A stretch of 64,000 nucleotides of DNA from Paenibacillus baekrokdamisoli (GTDB taxonomy: Bacteria; Bacillota; Bacilli; Paenibacillales; Paenibacillaceae), in NCBI RefSeq assembly GCF_003945345.1, contig NZ_AP019308.1, forward strand, positions 6,328,001 to 6,392,000, given 5' to 3'. The position numbers were made by a program, and so were the translations under genes. This document shows positions 18,201 through 26,730 of this stretch, in pieces. Positions within the stretch are counted from its first letter, which is position 1. Every line of letters starts with the position of its first letter. A model generated the notes under the pieces. That model was not told the DNA's origin. It made no database searches and saw only the letters and a program-made list of their open reading frames with translations.

Positions 18201-20707
18201 CGGCTCAGCAAAAGAAACGGGCGAGCTTATTGCTTCGCGCATTCGAGTATTATGAAGCGTCGGCGCTGAGCTATCCGAAGGCGGTTGGGCCGCTGAACAA
18301 TGATACTAAAGCGCTCGAATTGCTTAATGATGCTGTCAATTTCGAGCATAAAATGGCATACGCCCAAAAGAGGCAGACACTGCTCGCTGAGTACGCGGAC
18401 GATCCTGTCTTGAAACATAATCAATACGTTGATATGAATGCCTATAAAATGTTATGGTCCGGACTGAATGCAGACGCATTCTGGAAGTTGGTTGCCTATA
18501 TCAAAGCGGATCAGTCGACTACACACTTGGTCCGGGATAAGGTGGATGAATATGCTTCGACGGGGCAGTCGCCATCCATTCGCAACTATGCGAAATTATT
18601 ACTTCGAGCCGTAAATGAAGGGCCGAATAATTTGAATGCCTCCTTCGAAGAGGCTTCAGAAACCGACAATGGCAAAGTGACAGCCAAAAACTGGGATGCA
18701 AATATTCTGAATTATGGAAAATTTGAACGAAAAGTATATTCTGACCAATCGGACAAAGACAAAGTTACCTCGGGAAGTGCGAGTATCTATGTGAAGAATT
18801 TCTATTACGGCGACATCAATCAGACCGTCTCCGCTCAAGCTGGATTAGTTATTGCCCGGCTCAAATATTTTGTCTCCAAAGACATCGTATCCCTCGGCGA
18901 TATATGGCTGGAGCTGAACCTGCTTGATAAGGACGGCAATAAGCTGGCGACATTAAAGAGTGAACAGCAGCCCTTCAGCAATTCTATGGGACGATGGGAA
19001 ACCATTCAAATCATGGATGTCATTCCAAGCAAGGTGAACGGGGTAGCAGTCGAAAGCGTTAGCATGTCGGCTACCGTAAACGGGTTTTTCGAGGGCGGGA
19101 CATTGTACCTGGACGATTTCGAGCTCTATCAAGCGAATGAGCCAAGTGAAGTGCCGCTGCTGGCTTCGGCTGAAGCCGAGAATGGTACACTGCGGATAAA
19201 ATTTAGTGAGGCGCTGGAACAAGGGCCGCTTGCTCGAGATTTTACAGTGGAACGGGCGGATAACGGGGAGAAGGTAACCCCGACCGATGTAAAGTGGGAT
19301 CCTGCGACGCATACGGCTACGCTGACTGTGCCGACATTGTCTCCGGAGCCATGGGAGCAAAGTGTCGTTTATGAAATCACTTACGGCAGCAAAGACCTCA
19401 TCCGCACGAATGCCGTTGCTGTCGCTCGGAAGGAAGGATATACATCGGTTTTTACCAACTCTTCCTTCGAGCAGTGGACAGAAGGGGCTCCTAACGGCTG
19501 GTGGTTCTGGGGCGCTGGCTTCGGGCTTTCGGATATTGTTAAGCGGAGCGGTCAGAACGGCGTTGTTCTGAACGGACAGAACAGTCCTGCCTCCTGCGTG
19601 GTTCAAGATTTGGCAACCATCAAACCCGGACATTATGTCGGGATGTTCAACTTCCTTACTTCGTCTCAGACAACGGGAACGTTGAAGTATTTGTTTGTAC
19701 TAAAAGATGCGACGGGCAACACTATTTACGCTATCCCCACAACGGCTGCCGTGCCAGTGGCAAATTCGAACGGAAAGTGGACGACAGTGCCGGTGGAGTT
19801 TAACGTTGAATCGCAGTATAACGGCGTACCGGTGGCAAAAGCTCAATTGTGTATGCTTACAGAAAATATCCAAACAGGCGCAAAAGTCTATCTGGATGAC
19901 GTGGAGTTATACCGCCAGAATGAGGTAATTCCGCCGGGGCCGGCTTCGGCTGAAGCCGAAAATGGCAAGCTGCGAGTCGTATTTAACAAGGCGCCTGAAC
20001 AGGCACCGACCATTCAAGATTTCACGGTGGAACGGATGGACAACGGGGGCACGGCAACCCCCCCGAACGATGTAATGTGGGATGGCGCGACGCTTACGGC
20101 TACGCTGACTGTACCGACTTTGTTGCCGCTGCCATGGGAGCAAAGCGTTGTCTATGAAGTTCGTTACAAAGGCGGGGAAGCCATCGTTACGAATGCCGTA
20201 ACCGTCGCGCGGCAGTTAGGCTACACATCGGTGTTGGCCAATTCTTCCTTCGAGCAGTGGACGAATGGGGCCCCTGATGGCTGGTGGTTTTGGGGCGATG
20301 GATACACGGTTTCGAATAACGTCAAGCGCAGCGGCCAGTACGGCGTTATTCTGTATGGACAGAACAGTTCTGGCTCCGCACCAGTTCAAAACTTGGAAAG
20401 TATAGTCCCCGGTCATTATGTCGGGGTGTTTCACTTCCTGACTTCGGCGCAGACAGCGGGAACGTTGACGTATTTTTTTGTACTAAAAGATGCGGCGGGC
20501 ACGACTATTAAAGCCATCCCCGCAGTGGCCGTGCCAGTGGCAAATTCGAATGGCAAGTGGACGACAGTCTCGTTGGAGTTTGACATTGAATCGCAGTATA
20601 GCGGAAAAGATGTAAAAAGTGCCCAATTGTCGATCCTTACGGAAAATATCCCAATAGGGACACAAGTCTATTTTGATGACGTGGAGTTAATCCGCCAAAT
20701 TCCATGA
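15251..20707 (+). CDS. S-layer-anchored giant DUF4838 protein
   Basis: 1818 residues. AAGGAGG lies ten bases before the ATG; an out-of-frame ATG at 15243 makes only three codons. Signal peptide to about residue 30 (SSAYAA). Three SLH modules (about 50-225: VTGHWAEKQLREWM, IKGYADGTI, AVWSQDAVGAIASMGI) for cell-wall anchoring. A beta-rich stretch and a Pro/Ser/Thr linker near 455-475 follow. Residues about 480-610 resemble the small N-terminal alpha/beta domain found before GH67/GH20-like catalytic modules; DUF4838 covers about 640-960. Two near-identical 260-residue units (Ig-like plus carbohydrate-binding jelly roll, NSSFEQW) end the protein. Probably a surface glycan-degrading enzyme serving the importer before it. 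Confidence 0.88.
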   Translation: MRTSLRFRRVISIIMIVCLFLSSLSSAYAASTSSNDPNSENAERTEQKSSDVTGHWAEKQLREWMLKGLIKGYGDGNVKPDQPVTRGEFIALVNRSFNLTDEADVRFSDLLTTDWDYKEVAKAVKADYIKGYADGTIRTNDKISRQEAAVIAARLLKLDLQGSGSEAEHFKDFVDIAVWSQDAVGAIASMGIMVGFANESFRPLAFITRAEAVVALDRTLTARSPITYDKAGTYGPSTGVQTIHRDVVVNTAGVTLQNMKITGSLLLAEGIGEGDVSLKNVTVEGVTTVQGGGSNSIHLVNSVLHTIIVSKKGSTVRIVVEGSTTVATVILQSSAVLEEANVTGDGFTNAKLSAELPPDSKVLLLGTWMNVDVEARKISIEIPRGTVHQLHVSDKAEGMNLNLGKDAVIDSLILDAVIRAIGQGKIVTAIISNNAKDSTFEKQPEKKEGPGAATSPTSSSNPTTPPQPVTRPSIVKDGAANAVVIVAQDASKRTSAAAGTLVQYIAKSTGAALPVMTEAEFNTMKGTNSDLVRIYVGTTASDGDTHIAGKLTDLLEDGYVIHPHGKSVTIIGPTDIGTEYGVDEFLERYVGVRWLMPGIDGEDVPKLANLSVPAQDVREQPAYLSRVMYPLQYVDLAGSNPTIHEWGVHNRLRLQNSGYEHNVWQMFPPSEYLAAHPDYYSQKNGVPYIPGVNWGWQPCYSNPDTVQVAVDWIVNYFNSHPNEPSVSLAVNDNGSFCEENPNHPNYTDKQNSLGLTDMSDIYYKWVNEVVEKVLAHEGLQDKWFGLLAYQEVYDPPSFSLNKRVVPYLTKDRMAWSDPDVLAKDQAVMAAWNKRAAHIGFYDYTYGVPYALPRVYNNVMADMFQYGKDNNAIAYFSELFPNVGEGPKIWLMAKLLWNPDQNVNALLSEWYTRAVGADAAPYLKAYYDHWNDFWENRIKQSGWFEGRKNTTYLNFTSSSYLSLVTDEEIAQSRVWLETALEKAVTAQQKKRASLLLRAFEYYEASALSYPKAVGPLNNDTKALELLNDAVNFEHKMAYAQKRQTLLAEYADDPVLKHNQYVDMNAYKMLWSGLNADAFWKLVAYIKADQSTTHLVRDKVDEYASTGQSPSIRNYAKLLLRAVNEGPNNLNASFEEASETDNGKVTAKNWDANILNYGKFERKVYSDQSDKDKVTSGSASIYVKNFYYGDINQTVSAQAGLVIARLKYFVSKDIVSLGDIWLELNLLDKDGNKLATLKSEQQPFSNSMGRWETIQIMDVIPSKVNGVAVESVSMSATVNGFFEGGTLYLDDFELYQANEPSEVPLLASAEAENGTLRIKFSEALEQGPLARDFTVERADNGEKVTPTDVKWDPATHTATLTVPTLSPEPWEQSVVYEITYGSKDLIRTNAVAVARKEGYTSVFTNSSFEQWTEGAPNGWWFWGAGFGLSDIVKRSGQNGVVLNGQNSPASCVVQDLATIKPGHYVGMFNFLTSSQTTGTLKYLFVLKDATGNTIYAIPTTAAVPVANSNGKWTTVPVEFNVESQYNGVPVAKAQLCMLTENIQTGAKVYLDDVELYRQNEVIPPGPASAEAENGKLRVVFNKAPEQAPTIQDFTVERMDNGGTATPPNDVMWDGATLTATLTVPTLLPLPWEQSVVYEVRYKGGEAIVTNAVTVARQLGYTSVLANSSFEQWTNGAPDGWWFWGDGYTVSNNVKRSGQYGVILYGQNSSGSAPVQNLESIVPGHYVGVFHFLTSAQTAGTLTYFFVLKDAAGTTIKAIPAVAVPVANSNGKWTTVSLEFDIESQYSGKDVKSAQLSILTENIPIGTQVYFDDVELIRQIP
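19163..20700 (+). repeat. 780-bp tandem duplication within the SLH protein gene
   Basis: The unit beginning GCTTCGGCTGAAGCCGA at 19163 recurs at 19943, a period of 780 bases (260 codons) kept to the end of the gene. Both units hold an Ig-like strand set and the NSSFEQW carbohydrate-binding module. Differences between units are mostly substitutions, showing an in-frame duplication that has since drifted. Confidence 0.85.
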
Positions 20708-20736
20708 AAAGATAGGAATTAATATAGGTTATAACT

Positions 20737-20767
20737 GGTGAGTTATGCATGATTTGCATAACTCACC
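20737..20767 (+). terminator. Perfect 13-bp hairpin between genes
   Basis: GGTGAGTTATGCA and TGCATAACTCACC with a five-base loop. The following CTAATTCATT is a poor T-run, so termination may be partial and the next gene co-transcribed. Confidence 0.6.
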
Positions 20768-20814
20768 CTAATTCATTCAGCAGGCATCGATTCAAGATAG
20801 AAAGGGATGTTTAC

Positions 20815-22017
20815 ATGAGTAAGAATAAAATGGTTCGGTTAGCTGTCGTAGGCGGAGGGCGTGGAGGCACCTTTAGTAAAGTGCTAGGCAGCTTGGCCGA
20901 TAAAGCTCAATTGGTTGCTGTTTGTGATCACGATGAGGCGGTGCTGCATCTATGGAAGGAAGAGTTTCCGGAAGTTCGGTCGTACGATAATTATGAGCGT
21001 TTATTGGATGATGAACAGGTCGACGCGGTATTTTTGGCAACACCGTTATTCATTCATGCCCGCCAAGCCATTCAGGCCTTGCAGGCTGGGAAGCACGTCA
21101 TTAGCGAAGTCATTGCGATAACGACTTTGGAGGAAGGCTGGGAATTGATCGAAACCGTAGAGAAAACCGGCTTAACCTACATGATGGCGGAGAATTACTG
21201 TTTCATGCGTCCAAACATGATGATCAATAATATGGTGCAGCATGGCCTCTTTGGTGATCTCGTTCATGTAGAGGGCGGTTATATTCACGATGTTCGGAAT
21301 CTTACTCATTATCCAGATGGGAAATTGACGTGGCGCGGCAATATGTTGAAAAATTACCGAGGTAATACATATCCAACACATTCGCTTGGACCTGTGGCTA
21401 AGTGGCTTGATCTTCATCGTAATGGAGAAGATCAATTTGACAGTCTAACCACATTCGTGTCTGAAGGCTTAGCAGGGCAAATCTATTACAAGGAGCTTTT
21501 CGGAGAGGAGCACCCGGGAGCAGGGCTCGATCATTGGCAGCAGGGTGATTCCGCAGTTACACTGATCCGCACGAAGAAGGGGAAGTTAATTACTTTACGC
21601 TATGATATACAATCGTCACGCCCGCACAATATGTTGCATTACGCTCTTCAAGGTACTAAAGGAGCATATCTTTCTCCCCGTCATCATAATGAAGATCCTC
21701 TGATTTGGTTGCAGGGACGGTCGCCAGGAATGTCCTCGGATGGTTCAGCAGAGTGGGAGCCGCTTTGGAATTATGCGGATGAATGGGAACATCCGTTGTG
21801 GCAAACCTGGGGCAGCGTTGCCGAGCAAGCCGGTCATGGAGGCGGTGATTTCTTTATCCTGCATGAGTTTGTATCGGCGATTCTGGACGGAACCAAACCA
21901 GCTGTTGATGTATACGATGCTGTCATGTGGAGCTCAGTATTCCCGCTATCCGTGCAATCGGCAGCAGCAGACGGGAAACCGGTAAAATTCGTAGATTTTT
22001 GGGGATCTAAATCATAA
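20815..22017 (+). CDS. Gfo/Idh/MocA-family oxidoreductase-like protein
   Basis: 400 residues from the ATG at 20815 (AAAGGGA eight bases before; the in-frame ATG at 20749 is inside a hairpin). The N-terminal Rossmann motif VVGGGRGG (residues 11-18) would bind NAD(P). At the place where most members carry the catalytic EKP, this protein reads SEVIAITT (97-104), so the usual lysine is absent. GGDFFILHEFVSAI near the C-terminus is typical of the family. It may act on a sugar released by the preceding surface enzyme, or be a non-oxidising member of the fold. Confidence 0.8.
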   Translation: MSKNKMVRLAVVGGGRGGTFSKVLGSLADKAQLVAVCDHDEAVLHLWKEEFPEVRSYDNYERLLDDEQVDAVFLATPLFIHARQAIQALQAGKHVISEVIAITTLEEGWELIETVEKTGLTYMMAENYCFMRPNMMINNMVQHGLFGDLVHVEGGYIHDVRNLTHYPDGKLTWRGNMLKNYRGNTYPTHSLGPVAKWLDLHRNGEDQFDSLTTFVSEGLAGQIYYKELFGEEHPGAGLDHWQQGDSAVTLIRTKKGKLITLRYDIQSSRPHNMLHYALQGTKGAYLSPRHHNEDPLIWLQGRSPGMSSDGSAEWEPLWNYADEWEHPLWQTWGSVAEQAGHGGGDFFILHEFVSAILDGTKPAVDVYDAVMWSSVFPLSVQSAAADGKPVKFVDFWGSKS

Positions 22018-22048
22018 TTAGTGCTTGCCAGCACGAAACAAAAGCGAA

Positions 22049-22166
22049 GCGGACGGAATCGTTCTGAAGAAGCGATAGCGTTCGCCTTTGTCTCCTTATT
22101 TCTACCCCTTAGGGATAGAATCAAGAAATAGGGAGACAACAGCGATCGTAAGAATGATCCGTCCGC
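22049..22166. repeat. 118-bp imperfect palindrome (intergenic repeat-like)
   Basis: Ends GCGGACGG (22049-22056) and CCGTCCGC (22159-22166). Inner matching arms include TCTCCTTATTTCT (22091-22103) against AGAAATAGGGAGA (22123-22135). It forms one long cruciform with no coding sequence. I believe similar palindromes recur between genes in Paenibacillus, but this is memory, not a search. Confidence 0.7.
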
Positions 22167-22185
22167 ATAGCGGGCTTCTACGCAC

Positions 22186-22229
22186 AAGGCTTCGAATTTA
22201 TCAACTTATTTTAGTGTTGAGCCTTTTTT
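22186..22229 (+). terminator. Terminator before the YesN/YesM pair
   Basis: AAGGC (22186-22190) and TCAAC (22201-22205) pair with GTTGAGCCTT (22216-22225) around a 10-base bulge, followed by a T-run to about 22229. Confidence 0.65.
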
Positions 22230-22271
22230 GGAATGGTAAAAAATAAGCACCAATGACGGGGAGTTGAGCGA

Positions 22272-23906
22272 ATGTTCTCCATCCTTATAGTTGATGATAA
22301 TATTTCCGATAGAGTTGGAATCAAAAGGCTGATAGATTGGGAAGCTCTTAATATTGAAGTTATAGGCCTTGCGGTTGACGGACTAGAGGGATATCAACAG
22401 GCAGTCGAGCTGCTGCCTGACTTTATCCTGACGGATGTCTCTATGCCCGTATTAGATGGAATTAAGATGACTGAAAAGATTAAAGCCGAACTTCCGGATA
22501 TAAAATTCATATTCATGAGCTGCTTTGATGACTTCGAATATTTAAAGGATGCCATCAGCCTTGAAGTGCACGGCTATATTCTAAAGCCGATAAATCTGGC
22601 AGAATTAACGAGCACGATCGAGAAGGTCATCAAGCTAAAGCAAGCAGAAATGGACAAAGTGCATGATGATCATATGCTAAGGAGACAAATCCAAGAGAGC
22701 ATGCCGGTGCTTCAAGAGCAATTGATTAGAGACCTCTTATATGGAAAGTTAGACGGTGAAGAGGATATCAGGCACCGGATGGCCTATTTGGGGATGGATT
22801 TTGCGGATAAATGCTACTCGGTGCTATTCCTGCAAATCGACAATTACGACTTGCTCTATGCGGACATTACGGTGGAAAACAAGCATTTCATGATTTATCG
22901 CGTGCAGCAATGCGTCGAAGAGACGATCATGCTTGAAATGCACGGTTACGTAACCAATCAGCAGAACAATAGCTTGGCTATTATTCTTATCCTAGACCTA
23001 GCAGAGCGTGCTGATGCGATAAATCAAATCGTTAATAGAGCTAACCAATGCAAGGAGTATGTTAAGGATAAATTAGATCTACCGATTACAATTGGGATAA
23101 GCGATCTTTCCACTAGTATCATGCTGCTTCCCAAAGCGTTTGAATCCGCGCAATACGCAGTAACCTCGAAGTTTTTCAGCAGTGGAAACAGGATCATAAT
23201 GGCAAACGAAGTACAGGAACCCGAGCGAGAGTTTCAATATAACATTCTGGAAATTAAGAGCAAGCTTGACTGGATGATCGAAAGCGGACAATCGCAGGAT
23301 ATTATTACTTTCATTGATCATCTTTTTAATACGGAGCTGCATTATCCCCCTGCGTTTATCAAGAGTCTTACCTATTCCATTATTAACGTCGTGCAAACCT
23401 ATCTGATAGAGAGAAATGAGAGCTTCGGCAGCATCTTCGGAGATGATCTGATCGTATGGAGCAAGCTTCAGAAATTTGAAACGATAACCGACATCAAACA
23501 ATGGATGATTCAAATTATCGATACGGTCAGAAATTTTTTCGCAAAAGTAGACAGCGGACGGTATCAGAAAATTGTTGACGATATTAAATGGATTATTGAA
23601 GAACGTTATGCGGAAATCGAAAATGTTGGTCAAATCGTCAGCTCGCTTTATATTAGCAGCAGCCATGCGAATCTTATCTTCAAGCAGCAAACGGGGCATA
23701 CCATATTCGACTACTTGATTATCAAGCGAATGGAAGCTGCGAAGCAGATGCTGCAGGACCCGTATATTAAAATATATGAAATCGCAGAGAAAACGGGTTA
23801 CAAAACAGCCTCCTATTTTGCTGCTGTATTCAAAGAGTACACGGGCTTAACCTCTAAGCAGTACAGGGACAATACTCGGTCTGAGAGGTTGCGGCAGCAT
23901 GATTAA
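22272..23906 (+). CDS. YesN-type response regulator with AraC output domain
   Basis: 544 residues. Receiver domain 1-120 with acidic pair D8/D9 and phospho-acceptor D55 (ILTDVSMP); a middle region of about 300 residues; two AraC helix-turn-helix motifs at about 440-540 (VSSLYISSSHANLIFK; IAEKTGYKTASYFAAVFKE). Overlaps the sensor kinase by eight bases (ATGATTAA, 23899-23906). Likely targets are the permease pair at 25.8 kb or the preceding glycan genes. Confidence 0.92.
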   Translation: MFSILIVDDNISDRVGIKRLIDWEALNIEVIGLAVDGLEGYQQAVELLPDFILTDVSMPVLDGIKMTEKIKAELPDIKFIFMSCFDDFEYLKDAISLEVHGYILKPINLAELTSTIEKVIKLKQAEMDKVHDDHMLRRQIQESMPVLQEQLIRDLLYGKLDGEEDIRHRMAYLGMDFADKCYSVLFLQIDNYDLLYADITVENKHFMIYRVQQCVEETIMLEMHGYVTNQQNNSLAIILILDLAERADAINQIVNRANQCKEYVKDKLDLPITIGISDLSTSIMLLPKAFESAQYAVTSKFFSSGNRIIMANEVQEPEREFQYNILEIKSKLDWMIESGQSQDIITFIDHLFNTELHYPPAFIKSLTYSIINVVQTYLIERNESFGSIFGDDLIVWSKLQKFETITDIKQWMIQIIDTVRNFFAKVDSGRYQKIVDDIKWIIEERYAEIENVGQIVSSLYISSSHANLIFKQQTGHTIFDYLIIKRMEAAKQMLQDPYIKIYEIAEKTGYKTASYFAAVFKEYTGLTSKQYRDNTRSERLRQHD

Positions 23907-25647
23907 AGAGAAGATCCGTTCCTTTCTTCCCGCCTCGACCATGAACAACCAGATTTTCAAAAACTTAATTATTTTCACCAGCATTCCGATCATACTTATT
24001 TCAATCTATGTTTGCTTCTATACGTATCAGAAGAACAAGGGGGAATATTTAGACGCGATCGGGATCCGGCTAAATGAGAGCAAAAATTTAATTGATGAGC
24101 TATTAGTTAAATATATTGATAAAAGCAGCTATATGATTACGAATCAGAAATTGATCAAGAACCTTCAAAAAAACTACGGCAATGATCTGGAGCAAATGAT
24201 ATATTTCTTCGAGGACACCGATGCGATGATCGGCGAGCCCTATTATGAAGACATTCGAAGCCCTTTCATTATTCATGCCGACAATGAGACCTTATTTGAT
24301 GGCAAGTTTATTGATAAACTGACGAATATAGAATCGAATGACTTTATTGAAGAAGCCAAGAAATCACCCACCACGGAGATTATATGGAAGTCGGACCTAA
24401 CCGTGAAAGATGATCAACGTTATCTGACTTTCTACCGGAATATCGTTGATTTCAAAACCTCCATTGGCATTCTTGAGGTTAACATCCCCTACAACATCGT
24501 GGCTTTGAAAATGGACATGATTGGGGTTCCTGATAGGGGATTGATCCTATCCGTAAACAAAGACGGAGATATTCTGCATCTCAACAATCAAACTCAACTG
24601 GAGATCCCGAATCTGCAATCAATCTCCCAGAAGGACTATTTTATCGTTAGCAGCAGCTTAAAGGATGGGAATCAAATCATAGTTGCCATCCCGAAGATGG
24701 AAGTTAATAAGAAAACATTCCGAACCATTATGTTGGTAGTCGGTTTTTTCATGATTTATATTTTCGTGATGCTGCTCGCTTCCAAAACGACCGCGCATCG
24801 GATTACGGGGAACTTGGAAAATTTCATTAACAAAATCAAGCGTAACGATCAGCTCCTACTCAATGAGGAGTTGATTCAAATTACGGGAACAGACGATGTG
24901 TCGATCATCAAACTTAAATTAAAAGAGCTTGTTAGCCGCTTGAATGAAATCCATAAAGAGATGGTAACCGTTAAGCTGGAAAAAAGCTCTTTGGAAATCG
25001 AGCTGCTGCAATCCAGAATCAATCCCCATCTTCTCTATAACTCCTTATCGGTTATTAATTGGACAGCTTTATGGAACAAAGATCATAAAACGGTTGAGAT
25101 TATTGATGCCATGACGAAATATTATCGAATTGCCCTGAGCAAAGGGAATAGCCTGATCAGCGTAGCCTCAGAGCTGGAAATGATTAAAGAATACGTGAAA
25201 ATTAATGTCATTGCGCATTCTGTAGACTACCAATTGGTCCTTGATATCGAGGAAGAGATATTAGGTTTCTATACGTCCAAGCACCTCATTCAGCCGGTTG
25301 TTGAAAACGCGATTCTGCATGGGCTTAACGGGAAAAGTGAAAATGCGATCGTGACGATTAAAGGATACCTTGCCCTACCCGATATCGTCTTCGAAATTAG
25401 CGATAATGGGCGCGGTATGGGGCCGGAAAGCATTAACGACATTATGAACTTGAATTTCACGGCGAGCTTCGGGGGATACGGAATCAAGAATGTTATCAAG
25501 CGAATCCAAGCTTATTACGGGAACAACCACGGGATAGCCATCGAAAGTGAAGTGGGAAAAGGCACAAAAGTAACGATCCGAATAGAAGCGTTAAACGAGG
25601 CTGAGCTAAATGAGAGAAGAGAGTTCAGGACGTTCGATGCGAGCTGA
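23899..25647 (+). CDS. YesM-type sensor histidine kinase
   Basis: 582 residues. Membrane segments near 17-37 and 274-294 bracket an extracellular sensor of about 235 residues. A HAMP-like linker follows, then the HisKA_7TM/His_kinase motif INPHLLYNSL with His377 as phospho-acceptor, an N box (VVENAILHG) near 470 and a G box (DNGRGMG) near 502. Partner of the regulator whose end it overlaps. Confidence 0.92.
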   Translation: MIKEKIRSFLPASTMNNQIFKNLIIFTSIPIILISIYVCFYTYQKNKGEYLDAIGIRLNESKNLIDELLVKYIDKSSYMITNQKLIKNLQKNYGNDLEQMIYFFEDTDAMIGEPYYEDIRSPFIIHADNETLFDGKFIDKLTNIESNDFIEEAKKSPTTEIIWKSDLTVKDDQRYLTFYRNIVDFKTSIGILEVNIPYNIVALKMDMIGVPDRGLILSVNKDGDILHLNNQTQLEIPNLQSISQKDYFIVSSSLKDGNQIIVAIPKMEVNKKTFRTIMLVVGFFMIYIFVMLLASKTTAHRITGNLENFINKIKRNDQLLLNEELIQITGTDDVSIIKLKLKELVSRLNEIHKEMVTVKLEKSSLEIELLQSRINPHLLYNSLSVINWTALWNKDHKTVEIIDAMTKYYRIALSKGNSLISVASELEMIKEYVKINVIAHSVDYQLVLDIEEEILGFYTSKHLIQPVVENAILHGLNGKSENAIVTIKGYLALPDIVFEISDNGRGMGPESINDIMNLNFTASFGGYGIKNVIKRIQAYYGNNHGIAIESEVGKGTKVTIRIEALNEAELNERREFRTFDAS

Positions 25648-25658
25648 ATATTAATTTT

Positions 25659-25692
25659 AACGCCGTCTGCGCATGCACAGATGGCGTTTTTT
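25659..25692 (+). terminator. Rho-independent terminator after YesM-type kinase
   Basis: AACGCCGTCTG and CAGATGGCGTT arms (one bulge) followed by a T-run ending at 25692. Confidence 0.85.
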
Positions 25693-25797
25693 AATAAGCA
25701 AATTTTGATAGATTTAAGCAATCTGTTGACTTAATCGTACTCCTACCCCTTTGTATAATGAATATATGATAACTCGCAGAGAGGGGAACAAGGCAAA

Positions 25798-26718
25798 ATG
25801 CAGAACCAACTTACGTTATCCCAGCGAATAAGACGAAATAAGTTCCTCTATTTACTGATTTCAGGGGCAGTGCTGTGGACGATTATTTTTTGTTACGTGC
25901 CGATGATCGGTATCGTGATGTCATTTCAGGATTTCAATATTTTTAAGGGGATGTTCGGTAGTCCCTTCGTCGGATTTAAGCAGTTTGACGTTATTTTCTC
26001 AGATCCGGTATTTGCCAAAGCGGTCGTAAACACCCTCTATTATAACTCTATTATTCTGATTATCGGCTTTCCGTTTCCAATTATCCTTGCGCTGCTATTC
26101 AATGAATTAAGAGGAAGATTCTTTAAGCGATTCGTGCAAACCGTCAGTTATTTACCTTACTTCCTGTCCTGGATTTCGGTCGTCGCCTTGTTCTACGCCT
26201 TCTTCGAAATGAGCGGACCTTTTAATGACCTGAAAGAGTTTTTGGCCGGGCATGAAATCGAGCGAACGAACATTTTGATGGACCCTGATAATTTCGTAGC
26301 CATCCTATTCGGATCTCATCTCTGGAAGAACATCGGGTGGTCATCCGTTATATTCCTCGCCGCGATCGCGGGGATTGACTCTCAATTATATGAAGCTGCC
26401 AAGATCGACGGTTGTGGGCGCTGGAAGCAAATGATTCATATTACGCTCCCAGGCATTATGCCTACGGCGATGATTATCTTCATCCTTTCGTCCGGCAGCC
26501 TTGTCTCTTCGAATTTCGAACAGGTTTACGGATTTCAGAATTTATACACCATGGAACAAACGCAGGTGGTCAACACGTTGGTTTACCAGCTTGGCATTCA
26601 GCAGGGGAATTATTCCTTGGCAACGGCATTCGGTTTGGCACAAGGCATCGTCTCGTTCTTGATCGTATATGGGGTCAACTGGATTTCCAAAAAAACAAGT
26701 CAAGTCGGAATATGGTAA
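25798..26718 (+). CDS. Sugar ABC transporter permease (LplB type)
   Basis: 306 residues, GAGGGG upstream. Six membrane segments, FCYVPMIGIVMSFQDFN near the N-terminus and EAA loop EAAKIDGCGRWKQMIHITLP near 199-218, both typical of LplB/aldouronate-type permeases. Forms a pair with the next gene; the binding protein normally found third in such operons is absent. Upstream, TATAAT at 25754-25759 could be a -10, but the nearest TTGACT is 22 bases away, too far for a normal sigma-A promoter. Confidence 0.9.
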   Translation: MQNQLTLSQRIRRNKFLYLLISGAVLWTIIFCYVPMIGIVMSFQDFNIFKGMFGSPFVGFKQFDVIFSDPVFAKAVVNTLYYNSIILIIGFPFPIILALLFNELRGRFFKRFVQTVSYLPYFLSWISVVALFYAFFEMSGPFNDLKEFLAGHEIERTNILMDPDNFVAILFGSHLWKNIGWSSVIFLAAIAGIDSQLYEAAKIDGCGRWKQMIHITLPGIMPTAMIIFILSSGSLVSSNFEQVYGFQNLYTMEQTQVVNTLVYQLGIQQGNYSLATAFGLAQGIVSFLIVYGVNWISKKTSQVGIW

Positions 26719-26730
26719 AGGAGAGAGCTC

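Noticed and set aside
16141..19633. Long minus-strand open frames inside the SLH gene
   Set aside because: They are antisense shadows of a high-GC gene with clear domains on the plus strand.
25726..25759. Sigma-A promoter TTGACT ... TATAAT before the permease pair
   Set aside because: The spacer is 22 bases, too long for a normal promoter; only mentioned in the gene entry.
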